DNA of 64,000 nt from Pseudomonas pseudonitroreducens (GCF_021603645.1 NZ_BQHJ01000007.1:124001-188000), one strand, 5' to 3'; positions 50,331 through 60,900 are shown, counted from the first letter of the stretch. Notes: a model not told the origin generated them from the letters alone. Translations and numbers: made by a program.

Positions 50331-51274
50331 CCCGACCCTTCGAGCGGATGCGCCGCCTGCGTGCTGGCGTGGTCTCAGTGCTGCTGCTCAGCGCCACGGG
50401 CAGCTACGCCCTCAACACCGCAACCATCGTTGGCTCAGTGGCATCGCCGGACTGCCTCGAATACCGCGTCGTCGGCATCTGCTACTGGCTCTACTGCACC
50501 TGGACGGGCTGCACGGTGCGCACATCCATCAAGGTCCGCCACTACATCCCCGATGCGGTCGTCTCCAGCTACAGCAACACCGGCGAGAACCCTTGGGTCG
50601 AAGTCCGGGCGATGAGCGCGCCCAACCCATCCGCGCAGGCCGGCGGGGACGGCACCACCAACGAAGACCACGAAAACAATCTCGCCAAGTTCAAGAACGC
50701 GGACGTCATCGGCCATCCCGGCGTCGAGGTGTTCAACCAGTTCGTCTCATCGTCGGGCTACTTCTGCGAGGGCGCGGGCACGGCGTTCATGCCGTATCTG
50801 CTCAGCACCCTGGACACACTGGCCTGGCGCTACAACGTGCCGGATATGGCCTACCCGGAGGCACTAATTCCGGGCAGGCGCGAGGTCGGCGCGCGCACCA
50901 CGATGAACCTGTGGGGCAACGTCTATCCGCGCGGCGGCTTCCTGCACCAGGCCGACGACCACAAGGCCGGCGCCGTGGTGGCCCAGCGCGCCGGCGATGT
51001 CGTCACGCGCCGTGGGCAGATTCACGTCTATCAGCCGCTGCTCGCCAACTCGCGGCCCGGTTACTGGCCTGCCGGCGCGCTGATGGAAGGCGATGCCTCG
51101 ACGGGCAAGTGGCAGGAACTCACGCCCGTCCTGTCCTCGTCCTGCACGGTGTTCCCGCGCAGCGGCTTCCTGACCCAGGCGCAGCAGGGCGATTACGCCT
51201 GGGCGCTGTGGCGGCCCTATGCGTGCTGCGAACGTCGCGGCCAGGTATTCCTCGGCAGCGTCGATTTCCAATGA
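50327..51274 (+). CDS. TIGR03756-type (PFL_4710) conjugation protein, TraU-like
   Basis: This 315-aa secreted protein has a signal peptide (to about 28) and a cysteine-rich start, SVASPDCLEYRVVGICYWLYCTWTGCTVRT, typical of TraU. More cysteines near 290-305 may form disulfides. TraU-type proteins are needed for DNA transfer in F-like and GI-type systems. It overlaps the preceding gene by 4 bases. Confidence 0.86.
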   Translation: MTRPFERMRRLRAGVVSVLLLSATGSYALNTATIVGSVASPDCLEYRVVGICYWLYCTWTGCTVRTSIKVRHYIPDAVVSSYSNTGENPWVEVRAMSAPNPSAQAGGDGTTNEDHENNLAKFKNADVIGHPGVEVFNQFVSSSGYFCEGAGTAFMPYLLSTLDTLAWRYNVPDMAYPEALIPGRREVGARTTMNLWGNVYPRGGFLHQADDHKAGAVVAQRAGDVVTRRGQIHVYQPLLANSRPGYWPAGALMEGDASTGKWQELTPVLSSSCTVFPRSGFLTQAQQGDYAWALWRPYACCERRGQVFLGSVDFQ

Positions 51275-51284
51275 GGGTACGGCG

Positions 51285-52691
51285 ATGAAGCGTCCTGAAC
51301 TGACAAACCTCTCCACCAAGGCGTGCCGCCTGCTGCGTCCCACGGTATTGGCTGGGCTGCTGGCTGGCGCACTCGTTCTTGGCGGCGGCCTGGCGTGGGC
51401 GCAGGCCGGATTTCAGACCGGCGGCTCCGTGATCGGCGACGAAGTGATGTATTCGATTGGCGGCGGCAGCGCGGTGTCCATGGGCCGCGCGGCCGGCATG
51501 CGCTCGATCGGCGTTGGCGTGGGCTGGAACAGCAACCTGATCTGCGGCGACATGAGCATCCAGACCACGCTGCGCAACCAGCTCAACGGCGTCACCAACG
51601 GCTTTCAGCAGATCATGAGCAACGTGATCCAGAGCGCCACCAGCGCGGTGGCATCGCTGCCTGCGCTGATCATCCAGCGCGCCGATCCCGGCCTGTACAA
51701 CCTGCTGACCAACGGCGTGCTGCAGGCGCGCCTGGATTTCGACCGCTCCAAGCTGACCTGCCGTGCCATGGCCGAGAAGATGGCCGACACGGCGGGCGGA
51801 CAACTCGGCTGGAGCCAGATGGCCGAAGGCATGGCACTGCGCGATGCGGTGTCGAGCACGGATGCCGTGTCGGCAATTGAACAGGCGGAGACGCGCCGCG
51901 GCAACGACGGCGTGCCTTGGGTGGGTGGTAGCAATGCGGGCGGCGCAGGCCAGTCGGCCATCCGCGTGGTCGGCGACGTCACCCGCGCAGGCTACAACCT
52001 GGTCAACGGCCGCAGCGTGACCGACACATCGTCCATCGCTGCCGCCAGTTGCGCGAGTCTGTCTTGCCAGACCTGGACCTCGCCACAGCAGGCGACCGAA
52101 TGGGCCACACGGGTTCTCGGCGAACAGGTGCAGCGCACTTGCGATGCCTGCACCAAGACCGAAACGGTGCCCGGCGTCGGGCTGACGCCGCTGATCCAGG
52201 AGGAGTACGAGGCAAAGCTGGAAGCCTTGCAGGAACTGGTCTCGGGAACGCGCAACACCACCTTCGAGAACCTGCGTGCGGCTGGCAGCACCTCGCTGCC
52301 CATCACACGCGGCGTCATCGAGGCGCTGCGCGACGAGCCGGATCAAGACCTGCTGGCGCGGCGCCTGGCCTCGGAGGTCGCGCTGGCGTCGGTGCTGGAG
52401 AAGGCATTGCTGCTCCAGCGCACCCTGCTGACCGGCAAGAAGGAGCCCAACGTCGCGGCGAACCAGTTGGCGGTCGAGGCCGTGAACCACGAGAGCGACA
52501 CGCTCGACCAGGAAATCCGCAACCTCAAGACCGAGCTGGAGCTGCGCCGCGAGCTGGCGAACAACTCGCCCATGGCCATCATCCAGCGCCATGGCACACG
52601 CGCGGCTGGCTCACGTGGCATCTACGAAGGCGATCCCATTCCCGACCGCCTCGACCGGCTCCAGAAGGGCAATCCGGGAGGCAACCCATGA
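51285..52691 (+). CDS. TIGR03755-type (PFL_4711) conjugation protein
   Basis: This 468-aa secreted protein has a signal peptide (cut after AWAQ near 40), GGGSAVSMGRAAGMRSIGVGVGWNSN (family signature, two halves) near 60-85, and cysteine pairs near 250-290. A coiled segment follows near 400-440. It resembles TraH-type pilus assembly proteins in place and size. The next gene overlaps it by 4 bases. Confidence 0.86.
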   Translation: MKRPELTNLSTKACRLLRPTVLAGLLAGALVLGGGLAWAQAGFQTGGSVIGDEVMYSIGGGSAVSMGRAAGMRSIGVGVGWNSNLICGDMSIQTTLRNQLNGVTNGFQQIMSNVIQSATSAVASLPALIIQRADPGLYNLLTNGVLQARLDFDRSKLTCRAMAEKMADTAGGQLGWSQMAEGMALRDAVSSTDAVSAIEQAETRRGNDGVPWVGGSNAGGAGQSAIRVVGDVTRAGYNLVNGRSVTDTSSIAAASCASLSCQTWTSPQQATEWATRVLGEQVQRTCDACTKTETVPGVGLTPLIQEEYEAKLEALQELVSGTRNTTFENLRAAGSTSLPITRGVIEALRDEPDQDLLARRLASEVALASVLEKALLLQRTLLTGKKEPNVAANQLAVEAVNHESDTLDQEIRNLKTELELRRELANNSPMAIIQRHGTRAAGSRGIYEGDPIPDRLDRLQKGNPGGNP

Positions 52692-53059
52692 ACCCGTCGC
52701 GTGCCAGCTGGCTGCGCCCGCGCTGGCTGTTCAACCGGCGCGCGATGAAGGCGCTGCTGTGGACGGTGTTGCTCGTTGCCGCCGCTGTGGGCGCCAACAT
52801 CGTCGGCATTTATCTCGTCGGCAGCGTTGCCAACTGGGAGCGGTGGCTGGCGGCCACGGCAGGCTACTTTCTAGTGTGGCGGATGTGCCTGTACGGCGCG
52901 ACAGCCTACGGCTGGGTCTGGATGCGCCGCCGGCTGCTGGCGCGTGAGGCCCAACGCGGGGCTGATAGGCAGGCGCGACGGCGCCTGCTGCGCAGCGAGA
53001 TCGCCGGCGTCGCCGCCATTGTGGCGCTGGAAGCCAGCCTGTTGATGCAGGCCGCTTGA
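52688..53059 (+). CDS. Small membrane protein of the transfer operon, 123 aa
   Basis: Hydrophobic helices lie at about 21-45, 52-75 and 104-123, with a basic loop (MRRRLLAREAQR...) between them. It is found between the PFL_4711-type and TraG-type genes in this class of ICE. Function unknown; a helper of TraG insertion is a guess. Confidence 0.75.
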   Translation: MNPSRASWLRPRWLFNRRAMKALLWTVLLVAAAVGANIVGIYLVGSVANWERWLAATAGYFLVWRMCLYGATAYGWVWMRRRLLAREAQRGADRQARRRLLRSEIAGVAAIVALEASLLMQAA

Positions 53060-53071
53060 AGGGGCGAGGAC

Positions 53072-54589
53072 ATGACGCTTTTCACCACCGACTACTTGGA
53101 GTACTACCTGACGCTGGTGTCGTGGATCGTCCATAACGGCATCTGGGCCGTGCTGGTGGCGAGCGGCGTATTCGCGCTGCCTTTCATTGCCATCATCGTG
53201 CAGGAATGGCTGAAGGCCCGTGCGGAGGGCGCCGACGAAGGCAACAAGGGCGTGCTCTCGGCTGCGCGCATTGAGAACCGGGTGTTCGTCGCCATCGTGG
53301 TGGTGATGTTCGCCGGCATCCCATTCATCGACGTGGATCTCAACACCATCCGCTACGACAGCTCGCGCTCGGCCCAATGCCAAGTCAGCGTGCCGCAGCC
53401 CACCGATACCGGCTGGTCGCAGTCCTTCAGCACTATCAACAACCAGTCGGCGAAGGTGCCCGTCTGGTGGGCCTTTATGCACACACTCTCGCGAGCAGTG
53501 ACCGGTGCCTCTGTGGCGGCGATTCCCTGCGGCACCGACTTGCGGCAGATGCGCATGGAGATCGACGCGACGCGCATCGACGACCCGGTATTGGCTCAGG
53601 AAGTGGCGGATTTCTCGCGGGACTGCTACGGACCGGCACGCGCCAAGCTCTTCATGCAGCGCCCGGACCTCGATGAGACACAAATGCACGACGTGACCTG
53701 GATCGGCTCGCGCTTCTTCACGGACACCGGCGGCTACTACGACAGCTATCGCTCCAGCACACCACGCGATGACTGGCCCTACGACAGCAACCGTGATGCC
53801 GGGCTTGCGCAGGTGGCCAGCGGTGGCGGCTATCCGTCCTGCAGGCAGTGGTGGGCCGATGGCAGCAATGGCCTGCGCGCACGCCTGCTGGGGCAGGTAG
53901 ACCCAAGCCTGCTGAATCGCCTGGCGGGCTGGGCCGGCTTTCTGAGCCGAGCCGAGGTGGACGACTCGGTAATCCGCACCATCGCCTCGCCGCGGCAGCA
54001 GAAACTGAACCAGGGCAACGTCTATACGGACTACGGCGGCCAAATCGACAAGACCCTGCCAAACATCGTGACGCGGGCCACGGGCGACGTCGGCATGGCT
54101 GTCGGCGCGATTGCCGCGTTTCCCGCCATGGACGTGGTGCGCCAAGCGCTGCCCATGGTGCTCGGCTTGCTCAAGATGGCGCTGGTCATCTGCATCCCGC
54201 TGGTGCTGGTTGTGGGCACCTATGACTTGAAGACGGTCGTTACCGTGAGCGTCGTGCAGTTCGCGCTGTTCTTCGTCGATTTCTGGTTCCAGCTCGCGCG
54301 CTGGATCGACAGCACCATCCTCGATGCGCTTTATGGCTGGGGCTTCGGCTGGAACCGGCCACACGCCAACTTCGATCCACTGGTGGGGCTGAACAACGCC
54401 TTTGGCGACCTGTTGTTGAACTTCGTTATGGGGACGATGTTCATCGTGCTGCCCACCTTTTGGATCGGTGCGCTGACCTGGGCCGGAATCCGCGCTGGAA
54501 CGATCGCAAACAGTTTCTCAGCAGGTACGAGGGACGCAGGCGCTGCCGGTGGAAAAGGAGCTGGCGCAATGTCAAGGAAGTTGAAGTGA
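53072..54589 (+). CDS. traG: TraG N-terminal-type integral membrane conjugation protein
   Basis: This 505-aa protein has helices at about 24-45, 70-88, and a cluster at 335-425 and 455-490, separated by a large soluble region (100-330). This matches the N-terminal membrane part of TraG used for mating-pair stabilisation in GI/SXT systems. It is the last gene of the main transfer operon, and the downstream genes point the other way. Confidence 0.85.
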   Translation: MTLFTTDYLEYYLTLVSWIVHNGIWAVLVASGVFALPFIAIIVQEWLKARAEGADEGNKGVLSAARIENRVFVAIVVVMFAGIPFIDVDLNTIRYDSSRSAQCQVSVPQPTDTGWSQSFSTINNQSAKVPVWWAFMHTLSRAVTGASVAAIPCGTDLRQMRMEIDATRIDDPVLAQEVADFSRDCYGPARAKLFMQRPDLDETQMHDVTWIGSRFFTDTGGYYDSYRSSTPRDDWPYDSNRDAGLAQVASGGGYPSCRQWWADGSNGLRARLLGQVDPSLLNRLAGWAGFLSRAEVDDSVIRTIASPRQQKLNQGNVYTDYGGQIDKTLPNIVTRATGDVGMAVGAIAAFPAMDVVRQALPMVLGLLKMALVICIPLVLVVGTYDLKTVVTVSVVQFALFFVDFWFQLARWIDSTILDALYGWGFGWNRPHANFDPLVGLNNAFGDLLLNFVMGTMFIVLPTFWIGALTWAGIRAGTIANSFSAGTRDAGAAGGKGAGAMSRKLK

Positions 54590-54608
54590 CGCACGCTCAA
54601 GCCGAGTG

Positions 54609-54983
54609 TCAGTCATCATCCTTGTACATCTCATGAGATGTGTCGTTGTAGAGATTCGGGTCATAACCCGGTGTCTCTCGAAGTTCTTCCAAGGTGGTAG
54701 GAAACTGCAAATGGAACTCTTCGTCTGAATGGCTCTGATTTGCTGCCCATCCCACAGCCACGACACAAACCAACAGCAGTGCCAGCCAGAACGCGGAATA
54801 GAGCAGTACACCGAGCACGGCCAGCTTGACCACCCACAACAGCACGGTGGCACCAACTACCGGCACGCCCCTGTACACCAACCAGCTCGACGCCCGCCGT
54901 TCGCCACGCGCATAGGCGCGCCATCCACGGCCAAAGCTACGGCCGAGGCGTTCTGCGGTGCTGATGCGGGTCGTCGTGTTCAT
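54609..54983 (-). CDS. DUF3742-family ICE membrane protein
   Basis: This 124-aa protein has a basic start (LGRSFGRGWRAYARGERRASS), two close hydrophobic helices at about 42-80 and an acidic tail. This is the DUF3742 pattern found just before traI in these ICEs. I chose ATG 54983 with an AGGTGA site rather than the GTG 9 bases upstream. It faces traG tail to tail with 19 bases between stops. Confidence 0.82.
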   Translation of the reverse strand: MNTTTRISTAERLGRSFGRGWRAYARGERRASSWLVYRGVPVVGATVLLWVVKLAVLGVLLYSAFWLALLLVCVVAVGWAANQSHSDEEFHLQFPTTLEELRETPGYDPNLYNDTSHEMYKDDD

Positions 54984-55010
54984 GGTCGTCACCTGCTATA
55001 TGTGAAATCA

Positions 55011-55469
55011 CTACTCCAGTTTGCTCCAATCCTGCTTGCTTGCCTGTACCAATGCGCTCCATTCGTCCGGCGGATTCCCGCGCCCGAGCATCTTCTCGAA
55101 CACGGCATACGGGTCTGATTTGCTTCCCGAAGACCGCAGGGTCTGTTCATCGTTGACCCAGGCGTACACGATGACCTTCGCCTTCGAGTCGTAGCGGAAG
55201 AACAGCCGGTATCGCCTTCCGAGCTTGGCCCGCCGCCAGTGGCGATATGCCGGCCCCATGGTGTTGCCTTGCCGGTACTCATCGCGCGCCGGGTCACTCG
55301 GTATCACGTCTTGTATCAACTGGGTCAAGGCCCGGAAGAACTTGACGTTGGCGTTCGATCCGAACCCTTCCGGGTCGTTGCCTTGGGCGCGCAGCACAGC
55401 CGCGCGCAGCTTCATCAACTGCTCGATCAGGTTGTCGTGGAACAGCAGTGTCCAGCCATGCTGTTGCAT
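55011..55469 (-). CDS. yhaV: YhaV-family ribonuclease toxin
   Basis: This 152-aa protein has the YhaV pattern: HGWTLLFHDNLIEQL at 4-18, then RQGNTMGPAYRHWRRAKLGRRYRLFFRYD near 85-115 and a YAWVNDEQTLR segment. YhaV is a ribosome-dependent mRNA-degrading toxin. It begins in the last base of the PrlF stop (TGATG), so expression is coupled to its antitoxin. Confidence 0.9.
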   Translation of the reverse strand: MQQHGWTLLFHDNLIEQLMKLRAAVLRAQGNDPEGFGSNANVKFFRALTQLIQDVIPSDPARDEYRQGNTMGPAYRHWRRAKLGRRYRLFFRYDSKAKVIVYAWVNDEQTLRSSGSKSDPYAVFEKMLGRGNPPDEWSALVQASKQDWSKLE

Positions 55470-55786
55470 CAGATTTCCACGTCCTCATCGAAATCATCGC
55501 CCAGGTCCACCTTGTGCCCCGCGTGCTCCAGCATTGTGCGAGCCAGATTCTCGGGCAGGCCGCGCACATTCCGACCCGCTTCAATGTCGCGGGCCAGCAA
55601 GGTCAGAAACGCGGCAATGGCCGGGTCCTCGTGCTCGGCATCGGCGCGGGTCACGACGACCTCACTGCCACGAAGCTCGAACGCAAGCTTGCTGCCGGTA
55701 TCGGCCCCAAGTGCCTGTCGGATGGACTTGGGTAGTGTGATCTGGCCTTTGGAGGTCAGCGTGGCAACTTCGTGAATGGCAGGCAT
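55469..55786 (-). CDS. prlF: PrlF-family antitoxin
   Basis: This 105-aa antitoxin has an AbrB/SpoVT-type swapped-hairpin domain: ATLTSKGQITLPKSIRQALG at 8-27. The C-terminal region binds the toxin. I chose ATG 55786 because the promoter and operator lie immediately upstream; a longer frame would start inside them. PrlF binds YhaV and represses the operon. Confidence 0.9.
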   Translation of the reverse strand: MPAIHEVATLTSKGQITLPKSIRQALGADTGSKLAFELRGSEVVVTRADAEHEDPAIAAFLTLLARDIEAGRNVRGLPENLARTMLEHAGHKVDLGDDFDEDVEI

Positions 55787-56093
55787 GGCGGCTCTCTTGA
55801 TCGCAATGCCCGTATTGTAAGGAAATATCCTTACCTCGTCAATGAAAGGTCTCACCGGGGTCCTCCAGCATCCAACAATGAATCTCATCGTAGGGTGGGA
55901 ACAGCCAGCCTTCCTGCATCAATCCGGCCCCGCCATACCCGCATTGACGGTGGACAACCAATGCTCACCGCTCTATATCCAAAGGCTTCTAAAGGCCAAA
56001 GGGCCGAAACGGCAAGGGAATGGGGTGCAAGGGGAAAGGCCCTACCCGAAAAGGCGAAAAGGCCGCCCGCTTGCCCGCCACCAGGACACCCAC
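55787..56093. other. Region between prlF and traI, possible oriT
   Basis: Apart from the prlF promoter, about 250 bases have no gene. They contain repeated AAAGGC and AAGG units and a GGCC-AAAG-GGCC stem near 55985-56015. In ICEclc an origin of transfer lies near the start of traI, so oriT may be here; no nick site is recognisable. Confidence 0.4.
55814..55842 (-). promoter_or_regulatory. prlF-yhaV promoter with operator palindrome
   Basis: On the minus strand TTGACG (55842-55837) and TACAAT (55819-55814) are separated by 17 bases, a near-consensus sigma-70 promoter. GTAAGGA and TCCTTAC (55817-55834) form a perfect palindrome around four bases that overlaps the -10 box, as expected for autorepression by PrlF. 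Confidence 0.8.
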
Positions 56094-57950
56094 ATGCTCT
56101 CTCTGTTCCAGCGGAAACGGCCTCCGGTCGCTGCCGCTCCGTCGCCTGCACCCGTCACCGATCTCCCGAAAGGGCTGCTGCAACCGGAATCGGCCGCATC
56201 GCTGCTGGCGACACCGCGCCGGCAGAAGCTGCTGGAACACATCTGGCAGCGCACCTCGCTCTCGCGCAAGCAGTTCGCCGCGCTGTACCGCACGCCGATG
56301 GAACGTTATGCCGAGTTGGTTCAGGCTTTCCCTGCATCCGAAGCACATCACCATGCCTACCCAGGCGGCATGCTCGACCACGGCCTGGAAATCGTCGCCT
56401 ACAGCCTGAAGCTGCGCCAGTCTCATCTGCTGCCCATCGGCGCCAACCCCGAGGATCAGGCTGCGCAAGCCGAAGCCTGGACCGCTGCCGTCGCCTACGC
56501 CGCACTGCTGCACGACATCGGCAAGATCGCCGTCGATCTGCACGTCGAGCTGGCCGACGGCTCGATCTGGCATCCGTGGCACGGCCCGCTGTGCCAGCCA
56601 TACCGCTTCCGCTACCGAGACGATCGCGAGTACCGGCTCCACAGCGCCGCGACAGGCTTGCTCTACCGGCAACTGCTTGACCGTGAAGTCCTGGATTGGC
56701 TCAGCTGCTATCCGTCGCTGTGGGCACCGCTGCTCTACGTCCTGGCCGGGCAGTACGAGCACGCTGGCGTGCTGGGCGAATTGGTGGTGCAGGCCGACCG
56801 AGCTTCCGTGGCCCAGGAACTGGGCGGCGATCCCACACGCGCCATGGCCGCGCCCAAGCACGCACTGCAACGCAAGCTGCTCGACGGGCTGCGTTACCTG
56901 CTCAAGGAGGAGCTGAAGCTGAACCAACACGAAGCCTCGGATGGCTGGCTCACCGAGGATGGTTTGTGGCTGGTGAGCAAGACGGTCTCGGACAAGCTTC
57001 GGGCACATCTGCTGTCCCAAGGCATCGACGGCATCCCAGCGAACAACACCGCCGTGTTCAACGTGCTGCAGGATCACGGCATGTTGCAGCCCACGCCGGA
57101 CGGCAAAGCGATCTGGCGTGCGACCGTGACCAGTTCCACCGGCTGGAGCCACTCGTTTACGTTGCTACGGCTGGCACCCGCGCTGATCTGGGAATCTGGT
57201 GAGCGACCGGCACCGTTCACCGGGACGTTGACGATCGACACGCCCACCGCAGTTGAAGATGTCGAAGCAGGAGCCACCCTTTCTGCGAACGGCGCGACGT
57301 CCGCTTTGGAGAATCCAAACGCTCCGCCAGCGGAGGGTAGTGGCATCACCTCAGCCCCTCCACCCAAGGCCCAGGCCAGCCCCGACGTCATAGCGGACAT
57401 GCTGGCGATGGTGGGAACGGGAAACTCGCCAACCACAGATCAGGATGTGGAAACCGTCCCGGACGAAGTACCCGCAACTCTCCCCGATGCGACCCAGCCG
57501 CCCTTGGCCGCCGCTGCGCCTTCGTCACCGGCCTTCACGTCCTCGACGACACAGCCATCCGGCGAGCACTTCATGGCGTGGCTGAAACATGGCATCGCCA
57601 CGCGGCGGCTCATCATCAACGATGCGAAAGCGCTGGTGCATACCGTGAGCGACACCGCCTACCTGGTCAGCCCTGGCGTGTTCCAGCGCTATGCGCAGGA
57701 ACACCCGCAGGTAGGCAAACTGGCCAAACAGGAGAACCTGCAGGATTGGCAGTGGGTGCAGAAGCGCTTCGAGCGACTGCAATTGCATCGCAAGCAACCA
57801 AGTGGCCTGAACATCTGGACTTGCGAAGTCACAGGCGCCAGAAAATCGAGGAAGCTACATGGCTATTTACTTATCAAACCAGAAATGGTTTTCGAATTTA
57901 CGCCTCCAAATAACCCATATCTATTTTCAATGAAATTTCCCGGCCTATGA
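56094..57950 (+). CDS. traI: MOBH-family conjugative relaxase TraI
   Basis: This 618-aa protein has the TraI_2/DUF1528 relaxase domain with HD-hydrolase-like metal motifs, HHHAYPGGMLDHGLE near 84-98 and LLHDIGKIAVD near 138-148. A proline-rich linker (390-480) leads to a C-terminal TraI_2_C domain (about 490-610). It should nick oriT and lead the strand into the channel. The ATG at 56094 is preferred over the longer upstream frame, which crosses the intergenic region. The last 28 or so codons are AT-rich and unlike the rest. Confidence 0.9.
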   Translation: MLSLFQRKRPPVAAAPSPAPVTDLPKGLLQPESAASLLATPRRQKLLEHIWQRTSLSRKQFAALYRTPMERYAELVQAFPASEAHHHAYPGGMLDHGLEIVAYSLKLRQSHLLPIGANPEDQAAQAEAWTAAVAYAALLHDIGKIAVDLHVELADGSIWHPWHGPLCQPYRFRYRDDREYRLHSAATGLLYRQLLDREVLDWLSCYPSLWAPLLYVLAGQYEHAGVLGELVVQADRASVAQELGGDPTRAMAAPKHALQRKLLDGLRYLLKEELKLNQHEASDGWLTEDGLWLVSKTVSDKLRAHLLSQGIDGIPANNTAVFNVLQDHGMLQPTPDGKAIWRATVTSSTGWSHSFTLLRLAPALIWESGERPAPFTGTLTIDTPTAVEDVEAGATLSANGATSALENPNAPPAEGSGITSAPPPKAQASPDVIADMLAMVGTGNSPTTDQDVETVPDEVPATLPDATQPPLAAAAPSSPAFTSSTTQPSGEHFMAWLKHGIATRRLIINDAKALVHTVSDTAYLVSPGVFQRYAQEHPQVGKLAKQENLQDWQWVQKRFERLQLHRKQPSGLNIWTCEVTGARKSRKLHGYLLIKPEMVFEFTPPNNPYLFSMKFPGL

Positions 57951-57980
57951 AGATCAAGATATGAAAATCATCTATCAAAA

Positions 57981-60900
57981 TTAAATGGTCTCATCAGTAT
58001 TTCCATCAGAAACACTAGATATGTGAATAGCGTTCGCACCATCGTCACCAGTGAGGTACAGGCGCAGCGCGTAGAGCAGATCGGGGGTGCGGTCGCCTGA
58101 GGGTTTCTGGATGTTGATTTTCACACGGGAGAAGAGCTTGATGTTGGACAGTGTGACAATTTCTGTCACTCGCTCGATTTTCTTGGCCAATTCCTTGGTG
58201 ATTTTTTGATGCGGCTGAAGGAGAATCTTGATTTCGGGGGTGGATGATGCACGGGTGCGAAGCAGGCCGAGCAGAAGTTCAAGCGGTTCTGTCGTGGCGC
58301 GAATCCAGTTGCGAGCAGTCCACTCGTCTTTCCGGGGCGGATATTGCTTGATGTTGAGCATGATGTTCAGAGCATTCAGAATGGACTGCAAGTTGGCGAG
58401 GCTGAATTTCTCAACAAACTGCTGCTCTCGCCAGATGGCATAGGCCAAAATACTGAGCGCGTCATTTGACGGATTCGCAACGAGCTGGGATAGCAAATCT
58501 TTCTGCCATTGCTGCGAAACATCACCAAGCGCGAAGCCGACGGCTCGCAGGTCACGAATTTTCTGACCCTCAACCTGCCCGGTTATCCACTGAACGCAAT
58601 TTTCAGGCGCATCCTTGTGCATACAGGCCATTAGAAATCGAATTTCATTCTTTACTTGCTCAGGAATGCCACTCTCGTTCAGCAGGGCAACGAGGTGTTC
58701 TCCTCTGGCCTTCATTGCGTCGGCAAACCCTTTCGGACATTCACGGTCTCCAGTCGAGCGCCCATCGCGCCAAACCTGAATGACAGGAAAGTAAAGTCTC
58801 TTGCGTATACTGGCAACCAGATTTTTTGCTGATTCTTCGTCAAAGTTTTTCAGACGCACTTCATCTTTGTATCTCGGCCCTGCCACTTTCCAGCCAGAGA
58901 ATTTCCCATCGCGCTCCTGTAGCTCGAATGAAATTTCTGCCCCCTCAGTGAAGTCGGCGTAGCTCAGTTCATGAACAAAACTGTTCTGATGAATGAATAC
59001 AGACTCATCGGTGGATTTACATGTAGCAAAGGTAAACTGCCCGCCTATTTTGTCGGTCAGCCACTTTCTGTTTACCGTGCCAGTCGTCCTCTGTTTGGGG
59101 CGGATGTAAAAATCACGGTCAAGCTGTTCAATTGCCCTTTCCACCCAGTCCAACAGATCAGAGGTTTTATTACTGTCTTGCTTCGGAAACCGCTGCAACT
59201 CCGCCCAAGTCATTGGCTGCGGATATTCCGGCGCAGGGGCATCGGTGATTTCTTCCGTGCGTCGCCAGGTAGCGCGGATGGGTGGGAAAGATTTGTCGCG
59301 CGGTGTGAAGACGAGTTTATAGGGATCATCCGCGCCGTATTCAAAGGTCAGGTTCAACTCGCAGTCAACCTTGTTTTCCAATGGGAAGGCGGGTGAATCG
59401 AGACGAGCAGAGAAACCGAAGTCGTCACCCTTGTCGCCGACATAGAGCGGAAACGAGTAATGCGGCCTGCCAGCGGGCAGTGTGAAGAATTCATCAACCG
59501 GGATGGTGACGGGTTTACCCCGAATGGGTTTGACTGTCGTTCCGCGCAAAACCAGGTGGAATCGTTGCTGATGTCCATCCTTCATCACTTTGACTGAAAG
59601 CTCAGGAATCTGGTCGCGCCAAAGTGGAATATCAGCCACCTGTTGTTGTAAAGCATGTAGATGGATTCCGCCCATAACGGGGCTTTCCATCAAATTGATG
59701 CAGAACGCGAAATTCCCGATGTTTGGAATACGCTTCAGGTGTGCTGCCTCAATGAATGGGGGCTTTGCCGGGCGGATCGCATCGTGCCACCGCCCGTTGG
59801 CATCCAGCGTGATGATGTCGTAGCCGCTGCCACCTAGCCTTTCTGCTTCCTCGCCAGGGATAACAACCGGCGGGCAACGCTCCCAATAAAAGCCTTTGGT
59901 GATGGGAAGACGTTTCGCCAGGTCTTTGTCGCGCTTGGCGATGAGCTTGGTGGCGGTCGTCTTGCCGCCAATGGAATCAACGACGATGATGGCGTAACCC
60001 TCGCCCGTGATTTTGGCCGGGTCAGCTTGAGCGAACACGGCCGCCACACTTCGCGGCAACGGCTCGGCATTCGGGAAACGCGCGTTGAGGTTGCGACGGA
60101 TGACTTCAAGCTCGAAATCGTTGAGAAAGTCAGGCGCAAGCCAGATGAGTGTATCGTTCTTGAACTCTTCGCGTAGCCGAGTAGTGAACGCGCGGGCGGC
60201 GGGGTCAAAAAGCTCAGTGGCGTTGTCTTTGGCGAAAAACAGATCTGGCGCAGAAATGGTGGTCGCATCGGGATTCAGCCAAACGGCATCGGAACCAAAG
60301 AGTTCGATGTCAACGGTTTCATTTTCGCGCTGCCACCTCTGCCAAAGAAAGGGGGCCGCCAGCGACTGCGCTCCTTTTCCGTCACCACTGGCATAGCGGG
60401 GATGCAGGGCTGTGATATCAACACAAATTGGTTCGGCACTCGCGCTTTGTCGCAAATGCCGGGGCATCTTGTACTTCACTTCCTTGAACAAAGGTGGCTT
60501 GGAAGTCCACGGAAGAATCTCAAACTTTTCATAATCGAATAGTAACGGTATCTCAGCAAAAAGATGCTTTCCATCAAGCCACATTTGCGCGCATTGCTGC
60601 CAAAGGCGCATGGTTTTCTCGCGGACATCCAGTTGAGAAAGGTCGCTGGTGATGTCCTCATCGAGGGTTTGCAGCCAGCGCCATGCATCCCACACGTGAC
60701 GGTAATCTCGGTGTGCTAGTAGCGTGTTGTTAGGTGGCAGATTTTCCCAATTGCCGATGGCTTGCGCCTCATCAGAACGCAACCATAAGTAGATTTTTGA
60801 TAGAAGCTCATCCTCTTGACCGAGACAATCACCGCGTAAATCAAGCATTTCCGCAAGGCGAATGGCAAAGGCTTTCAGCAAGCGATTTTCCGGCAGGTCG

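Noticed and set aside
55842-56093. Longer traI start 84 codons upstream
   Set aside because: The extension reads through the prlF promoter side and repeats, has no relaxase-family similarity, and the conserved protein begins at 56094.
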